Of a DNA stretch of 64,000 nucleotides, positions 60,001 to 64,000 are shown in pieces; positions within the stretch are counted from its first letter, which is position 1, and the number at the start of each line of letters is the position of its first letter. Under the pieces are notes generated by a model. The model was not told the origin of the DNA. It did not search any database and saw only the letters and a list, made by a program, of their open reading frames with translations. The DNA comes from Amyloporia xantha. Lineage: Eukaryota; Basidiomycota; Agaricomycetes; Polyporales; Adustoporiaceae. The position numbers and the translations under genes were made by a program. The stretch is from positions 2,790,001 to 2,854,000 of the forward strand of contig JAYKKR010000001.1 of assembly GCA_036971615.1 (NCBI GenBank), read 5' to 3'.

Positions 60001-63000
60001 TGGAGGCAGGCCCTAGGATCATGCCCGGCGGAGGGGCTGGGAAGCTGAGCGAAGCAGCAACCCGGCTGGTACAACAGCCACGCAAAGTCACGAGAGGGGA
60101 GGATCCGCATGAGGACAGCTGGCCGCTAGGGATCGAAGGGCCAGTTTCGGACTGGGAACCGCTTGCGGAGGGCCTCGCCACGGCTGATACGGGAACTGAG
60201 AGCTCCACGAGCTCGGAGGGTGTACTTTTGATGTTCCTTGAACTGGGAGGAGACAGTGACGAGGAGTACAAAAAGGCCCTGTGTGGATCAGGACTGAGCA
60301 AAGGCGAGCACGAAGAGGACATGCAAGCCCCACTTGTGAGCAGCTACGAGGCGAGCGGAAGCGACGCGAAGGCAGCGGGAGTGGGCATACGTGCGGACGA
60401 CAATGCCGCAAGCAGGACCGTGTCTGGACTCGACAGCGACGACGGCGAGACCGTGCGCAAGGTTCCTTCATCCGCTGAAAAAGAGCGCCGGGCTCGATGT
60501 GCTCGATACGAAGCGGAGGAGCGCGCGGTGTGGCTGACGGTTATTGAGGAGCTGGCGGAGCGCGAGTGGGGGAAGGACTGGAAGTCACAACGGACGCCAC
60601 CTTTCGATTGGGCTCAACGCGCGGAACCGGCGGAGCCAGAGACACCGTGTCTGGAGTTACTCGAGCTCTTCGAGGAGGAAGGTGTATCCCCTGACGTACA
60701 TGAGGCTGGCAGGGCCAATGACGAGGCGGATGGCGAGAGCGCAGATGAGCCGGGAGAGGACATTCTCGGGACACACCAGATGGAGGAGAACGATACGCCG
60801 GCGAGGGAAGGCGCAGTGCACCAAGCGGAGCCGCTGACATCCAGTGCGGAAGAGGACACGGTCTACGGTCTCTATGTTCAGGAGGCGAGCCCATCAGTTG
60901 CGGAGCTTCCGAGTCTTGAGAAATGCGCACAAGTCGAGGAACCTTCTGGGGCCAGCTGGACACTGGAGGATTGGCACTACGCCCGACCTGTTGTTGCAGA
61001 CTCCATGGGAGAAAGAAAGACGCTAAGCGATGCGACCACATCTGTCGCTGACTCCACCTGTCCAGAGTGGGGAGAGGATGTCTATCAGGCTCTGGAGACC
61101 CGTCACAAGGCTTTGCTCTGGTTCGTGAAACAGTGCAATGACAATTTCCGCAACCTTGCGGATCACGTTCAGTTGCTTCAGGTGCAGATGGAGGGATTGA
61201 CTGGGGACAGTCAATATTTGAGTGTGAAGGGGGTGTAAGGAGAGGTATCGGGCTGGGGGGTGAAAGCACGGACAAGCAAGCATCTCATTCTCTCTCTTCT
61301 TCAGGTGTTGTTCCTCCCTCCTCCGTGTCTACCATACAGCTTCGGTGTTTGGTTTGATTCTCATTTATTTTGCATTTTTGCTCTAATTGGTGTTGGTGTT
61401 TTATCTTATCTTTCCTCCCCTTCCCTCCGCTTTATTCCGATTTTGCGATTCTTCCTTCCGGAACGAGACCGGCTTCGTTCCGCTTAGTCAGTGGAGGGTA
61501 GACGACGTGGCCGGAAGGGGGCTCACTCTTCAGTTCCCCCTTGGTACCATACTACTAGGACTCCCCTGTACATCTCAATACTGGGCAATAGACACTCCTT
61601 CTTCTCTTACCGGGCTTAGTGTAGAGCTGCAGCGGCACTCTATACATCTTTACTGCGACACTGCGACACTGCGACACTGCGACACTGCGACACTGCGACA
61701 CTGTGATACTGCGACACCGGGGCTCTGCAAGTGGCGGAGGATACTGCGTTATTCCTTTTCTCTCACCGGGTTTAGTGTAGAGCGCAACAGCTCTATACGT
61801 CTTTATACTGCGATACAGCGTTATTGAGGCTCTCCGCACACGGCGGAGGGAAGCAATCAGGTGCCAGCTGGCACTTTCTGGGTTTCCAGAGACAGGGCTC
61901 TCCACTGGGATTTGACATAGCACAGCGGCACTACCATCAGGGACGAGCACATTCCGAGTACAGAGCTGAGTCTTGTACGTCGGTCCACCCCTTACCCATT
62001 CCACACCACCACCACTCTCTCTTTTGGAAGCTCGCAGCTCCCTCATAGCCCCTCGGACGAACACATTCGCACACGAGACGGCGCACCGTCTCGACTTACA
62101 ACGTAATAAGTCAGGGAATGCTCGAGAAACGCGCAGACACTCACAGCCCGTGATGTCATATGAAATTCCTGGGCCTGCAACCAAGCCTTGAGCAGGAGGC
62201 CCCGAGGCGGAGTCTTCACGGGTCGGTGGCGGCGAATAAGGTGGAGGAGATGCTCCAGCAGCCGCAGGAGCCGGCGAAGGCACAGATGGAGTTGGAGGTG
62301 GAGGTGGAGGTGGAGAAGGAGACGGCGGAGGAGACGGCGGAGGAGGCGGCGGAGGAGGCGGCGGAGGAGGCGGAGGCGCAGTGGCTGAAGTCTGCGGCGG
62401 TATTAGAGGCAGAGGACGACGGGGAAGCTGAATGTCTTCCCTGCCGCTGCGATACGAATGTCCGGTCAATTGGCCTCCAGTATGCTCACGAGGTGGAACA
62501 TCCCTGGATCGTGCCTTACGAGCGTCGCTACCGGCTGCCGAAGAGACAGAATGGGTTTTAGAGGACGATCGGTTATGATACTCAACAGGCGTGTGGTTGT
62601 TGCGATCAGTGGAAATCTCGGCCTTGAGAGTGGTAGGACGTGCATGAAGCACGCGCGGCCTGAAAACTGCGGTTGGACTCGATACAGGTACTCCGTGCGC
62701 GTCATTGTCGGGTTGATTGGCGCCTGCAGTAAATTTGTTGACGGCTGCAACACGAGCCGTCGAATTTCCAACACTAGTGGCAGGACTGTCTGCCTTTGCC
62801 GTGACTAGCAACGGTTGGGGACGCGTAGCATAGTTGATGGGCGGCGGATTAAGTAACTGAGCAGGGGAGTCTTGTGTCGGGAAAGCACCCGGGATATGAG
62901 GATCCCCAAGCGACAACTTGCTTAAATCAGGGTACACGATGTCTCGCATACTACTACGCTGGACGGGCTGTGTGCTGCTCGCTGTGCGAGATGCTTGCGT

Positions 63001-63086
63001 AAGAAATCGAATAACATCAATTAATCATTTTGCCTACGTGGGTTGACACCGCGATCTTGACGATACGAGTCTTGCGGATAATGCAT
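54075..63086 (-). CDS. Pro-rich protein with RNase H1 N-terminal-like domain
   Basis: Four exons give 371 codons in one frame: 63086-63038, 62993-62145, 54338-54251 and 54204-54075. The start is MHYPQDSYRQDRGVNP. Exon 2 is disordered, with a polyproline run (about 62270-62400) and Ser/Arg-rich parts. The last two exons form a compact domain with KKWHIVTAGLKVGVFDDW, then QVPGARNSSK and MYYESNKRANRVYRII. This is the pattern of the RNase H1 N-terminal (Cauli_VI-type, PF01693) domain, which binds RNA/DNA hybrids or dsRNA in known cases. No RNase H catalytic domain follows, so it may be a binding protein only. Intron 2, 49 bp in the ancestor (GTGAGT...GTCAG), now contains the whole of element 3. 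Confidence 0.82.
54348..55215 (+). repeat. 5' LTR of element 3
   Basis: It starts TGTAAGGAGAGG and ends TCTCGACTTACA. It contains an 8-bp tandem array (next feature) and several TGTAGAG(C) repeats in similar contexts (about 54734, 54890). Confidence 0.93.
54767..54830 (+). repeat. 8-bp tandem repeat (ACTGCGAC)8 in the 5' LTR
   Basis: Eight head-to-tail copies of ACTGCGAC are present, the seventh altered to ACTGTGAT. The 3' LTR has the same eight copies with the same variant at 61652-61715. Confidence 0.9.
55218..55236 (+). promoter_or_regulatory. Primer-binding site of element 3
   Basis: TGGAGCCCACCGCGAGGGG starts two bases after the LTR, identical to elements 2 and 4. Confidence 0.9.
55284..61238 (+). 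CDS. Giant 1984-residue ORF of element 3 (unknown function)
   Basis: One uninterrupted frame fills the interior from 48 bases after the PBS to a TAA at 61236-61238, which is part of the TGTAAGG start of the 3' LTR. No RT, RNase H, integrase, protease or zinc knuckle was recognised. The protein is rich in Arg, Glu, Gly, Ser and Ala and looks mostly disordered. A hydrophobic Pro-rich motif is repeated near residues 810-845, 970-1002 and 1003-1037 (for example GFSTFFPSPLFGLLPR and GFSTFSPSPWAGFLPR). A related pair RVADRST/RVAERST occurs near residues 240 and 455. The last 60 residues are helical (LETRHKALLWFVKQ...HVQLLQVQMEGL), possibly a coiled coil. The frame also stays open upstream through the PBS. 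A Gag-like structural role is only a guess. Confidence 0.7.
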   Translation: MAAAQLESHADADGRQVRLMNTFFLSLQTCESAGMRPTTSGTAYTILRTLLPEPHQLHLLQPMSLVSLLRPRGTKLHATAGQSTSRQETCSVGIQPGQAKGAEAMMGGGRSQGTRASAKRDQQGVEREASKHAEAMREDSVSTAGLGQEVSLLAKTSGGTKHHGTQRGRVPPIDTDFADGRVTGMEGSGREGSDVVSEREGGLGRGHASPPFNADRSVSQSFALALSCNIGRLSYASAGNRVADRSTDAANTYDGAQYRRSTTGNTLSRLAEHASARGRVVGMPTDRGEERRNVCSSDAGDSTLGLEHGAERKHLHGNRAQDSRVLGAKNSSEERIPTGEHVSRRKEEHAIPLEKVPTDASHAARSDRTRGEEMYLVEPRCPKQSATETEGEGRVLSVSRGGREKVEGNKGYAPNVAQASFLPIANLPASQLNALFSSCSVNCILYSSAAEDRVAERSTRAVDMQKDDDPRGMERTPGIVSGTNPREGDASGTGDKSRVRRELTVSSAQGQVYTSPAGKADETLREVRDSDSYRAAVGSTSEVECRCDDLNVLEGRNGEGWKTTNGGREERGPDSAVECAPPMEAVLRLRLPAEVCRARGCLSGPLPVSGFPVGQSMDADEMFGAEHARASSWISGPSTDWSTRTSNMPNCGAGNAASGLRPQGEYLPLSSDVRMIGLRNAHTRLCAGREGNAVLAGKSDEREVEETRQFCEIGNAEESPTEMERWTRVSSALEGAGRPARQENEEQALGKVELAEETRPDESSRAARYFVAEGEAAMIPWGDTRERGRERTETVGEAGRALQVAPPSALPVPDFPSLSPSPLSGLLPSRGSDVFDASGSEEKLTLEGMELVSITSDATDCAQTAVEETVSATVRYTGRRETEAEGRVRAPSVSEGRKGKLRVEERREGRDAPKVLERQEGLRATRYPGLEGGTVTPCRTGERRDKEQGQRAKKGDDDRRALRLTPSGAPPIAGFSTFFPSPLFGLLPRCALDSVLDIWGSLSAGFSTFSPSPWAGFLPRGLLDFDRDVWGSLLAGEFTSATTGRGRAAPFERQSTRPPSALSRNGPYTSLGLRLPGELGARSSGGASAWRQSSGRKKADLRPVHSRSNIGFLILSDLAPLPCSSNGRDYTFGRSSEMRTRTTSASISRQGYERSAGGSFRLELDTKKTVLDRQRLETRSTPTAAARESQGTDEDPKLSSVSTGAKGKCQRYVDQSESRCGTASTVLATGGCVPLRVGLTLYSTLCAFWDLRWMCLVQETRREQVAVASQRDRRGGHDTPSGEEIEGRVYGGRGLVEENTTVPEGGENVGLIEVESEDEGATGSGRRERASIESEGSACVAGVSEGGQSMALSERSLADGEGKVLRGREARVSEGEDGCGDKEQRPEARAAGGTEASEDRDRSRGGRVADDAPITRAATDPTRIRAHHLRLDMREERARRSDEDRAALDRSSLPVDQPSDFEGDASTRETESRRTGIGAGLEGYERRAGEGRAASAGLSQQVEHVGNGDGDVGILERKSGQAKVGAELEDCERRTGRKPDPESSPSKDGCGKLETRLCPIEVKGVHGNDTASVEAGPRIMPGGGAGKLSEAATRLVQQPRKVTRGEDPHEDSWPLGIEGPVSDWEPLAEGLATADTGTESSTSSEGVLLMFLELGGDSDEEYKKALCGSGLSKGEHEEDMQAPLVSSYEASGSDAKAAGVGIRADDNAASRTVSGLDSDDGETVRKVPSSAEKERRARCARYEAEERAVWLTVIEELAEREWGKDWKSQRTPPFDWAQRAEPAEPETPCLELLELFEEEGVSPDVHEAGRANDEADGESADEPGEDILGTHQMEENDTPAREGAVHQAEPLTSSAEEDTVYGLYVQEASPSVAELPSLEKCAQVEEPSGASWTLEDWHYARPVVADSMGERKTLSDATTSVADSTCPEWGEDVYQALETRHKALLWFVKQCNDNFRNLADHVQLLQVQMEGLTGDSQYLSVKGV
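61222..61233 (+). promoter_or_regulatory. Polypurine tract of element 3
   Basis: GTGTGAAGGGGG immediately precedes the 3' LTR and is coding for the last residues of the giant ORF (...VKGV). It resembles the tract of element 2. Confidence 0.65.
61234..62100 (+). repeat. 3' LTR of element 3
   Basis: It is 867 bp, TGTAAGGAGAGG...CGACTTACA, and nearly identical to the 5' copy. Differences noticed are TTTT/TTT before the 8-bp array, C/G near 61850, C/T near 61907 and T/C near 62080. Confidence 0.93.
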
Positions 63087-63317
63087 TTCGGTGGGACCGG
63101 AAGGGAAACTGAGAGAGGCGCGAGTGGAATGAGTGCGAGTGAGAGTGAAAGAAGGGGGAGGAAAGATCGGACCTCTGTTGACACGCTAATATATGTGAAT
63201 ACACGCTTTGATAACGAATCATCCTCGCGCTAGGAATAAGCGAGCTGCACTCTCGTCACACAGCGCCTTCTACCCAAAGACGCCGTGACTCGAATTTTCC
63301 ATTCACATACCTCTCAC
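63087..63317. promoter_or_regulatory. Divergent promoter region
   Basis: The 231 bp between the starts of the RNase H1-N gene (-) and the gene at 63318 (+) must contain both promoters. No known site was recognised. Confidence 0.5.
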
Positions 63318-64000
63318 ATGCCCCGAAAAACGTGGACCACCGATGAGCAGACGGCCTGGCTCGAGCAACACATCGCTGAGTTCGTCAATAGTCAGCGTGC
63401 GGATACTTTGAGCAGCTTCTTCGCCTCGCTTCACAATGCTTGGTTCACGAAATGGCCGATTGAGGAGCCCGGGCCACAAGAGCTGGAGACAGCCAATGGT
63501 AGTGCTCAGGTCGTGGTGAATCCTAAAAAGGAGGCTCGCAAAAAGGTTAGTGTTCAGTGTCAAAGGAACCATGTTACAGGTGACTCACCCCCTTGCCTGT
63601 CCACAGCAAATAACCTGGTGGTTCTACAATCATACACGCGGCGCATCCTCGGGTACAGGAAAACGCGCCAATGCTCTCGATTTATCAAAGAAGAAGGCCC
63701 AGAAGTTGCATGCATACCAAGCTTACCTCAAGTTGTACAAGGGGAAGATAATGCCTGTCGTCAATTCGCGTTATATGCAGCACATGCGCGAGCAGGAGGA
63801 GACAGGCGAGCCTGTGACAGACCGATGGCGGTTTACACAGGACGTGGCAAAGGAGATGCTCGAGAACGAGACGACAGAGGTGAAGGGCGAAGTGGAGGCT
63901 GCGCGTACCGAGCCAGATCCAGAGGAAGTCCTTCGCGCGTTGGCGGAGAGCTCTCGTCACGGAGACGCGCCCCAGGCTGATATTGACGCGCAGAAAGCAG
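63318..64000 (+). CDS. Agaricomycete-type hypothetical protein, 5' part
   Basis: The ATG at 63318 begins MPRKTWTTDEQTAWLEQHIA. One 62-bp intron (about 63545-63606, GTTAGT...CACAG) leads into ITWWFYNHTRGASSGTGKRA and a Lys/Tyr-rich helical region (LHAYQAYLKLYKGKIMPVV), then Glu-rich helices. This layout (a W-x-x-x-E-Q-x-x-W-L start, a WWFYNHTR box and an AYxKLY segment) recurs in many uncharacterised agaricomycete proteins, often near repeats. No biochemical function is known to me. The gene runs past the window end. Confidence 0.75.

Larger units (their letters stand above)
54348..62100 (+). mobile_element. LTR element 3, non-autonomous, with one giant ORF
   Basis: Two LTRs of 868 and 867 bp (TGTAAGG...CGACTTACA) flank a 6.0-kb interior. 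A 4-bp repeat ACGT lies on each side (54344-54347, 62101-62104). A PBS and a polypurine tract are present, but no RT, integrase or protease. LTR differences seen are about three substitutions and one T indel, so the insertion is recent. Its ends and PBS match element 2, which could supply the enzymes. Confidence 0.93.

Noticed and set aside
61555..62949. Single 464-codon minus-strand ORF
   Set aside because: Only its part above 62145 is an exon of the RNase H1-N gene. The rest reads through intron 2 into the element 3 LTR antisense.

Overview
The window is nuclear DNA of a basidiomycete fungus, most likely an agaricomycete. The host genes are cut by many introns of about 45-80 bp. They encode typical fungal proteins: a FUS3/KSS1-type MAP kinase, flavocytochrome b2 and a GPI-anchored cupredoxin. 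The repeats include KDZ, pogo, Tad-like LINE and Ty3/Gypsy elements, all common in agaricomycetes. The species cannot be named from the sequence.

Layout. Bases 1-9600 form a fairly normal gene block: the 3' part of a DHX29/DHX57-like helicase (+), two abutting TIR elements placed right behind its stop codon, RPL22 (-) and CBF5 (+) diverging from a shared 293-bp promoter, then a double-cupredoxin gene (-). Bases 9628-15520 are a 5'-truncated LINE with a clean target-site duplication, itself broken by a 778-bp fold-back element that carries two inverted tRNA-like pol III promoters. Another TIR element with a tRNA-like unit follows (15543-16291). Bases 16927-24599 hold a MAP kinase (+), a SAP/coiled-coil nuclear protein (-) and flavocytochrome b2 (+).

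From 24.9 kb onward the window is nested transposons: a pogo-like element with an internal MITE, a hAT-like MITE, a 30-bp minisatellite, a chromovirus 3' fragment (-), and a gag-protease LTR element (element 4) inserted in the chromovirus integrase. A KDZ transposase gene (-) then runs from 53.6 to 37.5 kb and is split by a complete 12.4-kb Gypsy element (element 2). Last comes a complete 7.75-kb non-autonomous LTR element (element 3) sitting inside a 49-bp intron of a host gene with an RNase H1 N-terminal-like domain. A further agaricomycete-type hypothetical gene starts at 63318 and runs off the end.

The most unusual material is in elements 2-4. All three share one primer-binding site, and elements 2 and 3 also share LTR termini (TGTAAGG...CTTACA) and 4-bp target duplications. 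Element 2 carries a spliced antisense gene inside each LTR, and a second, apparently related, spliced Cys-rich antisense gene between integrase and the 3' LTR. Element 3 has no reverse transcriptase or integrase, but its whole interior is one 1984-codon ORF whose stop codon lies inside the 3' LTR. A reasonable inference is that element 3 is mobilised in trans by element-2-like machinery. Many frameshifts in these elements fall in short homopolymers, so some may be assembly errors rather than decay.
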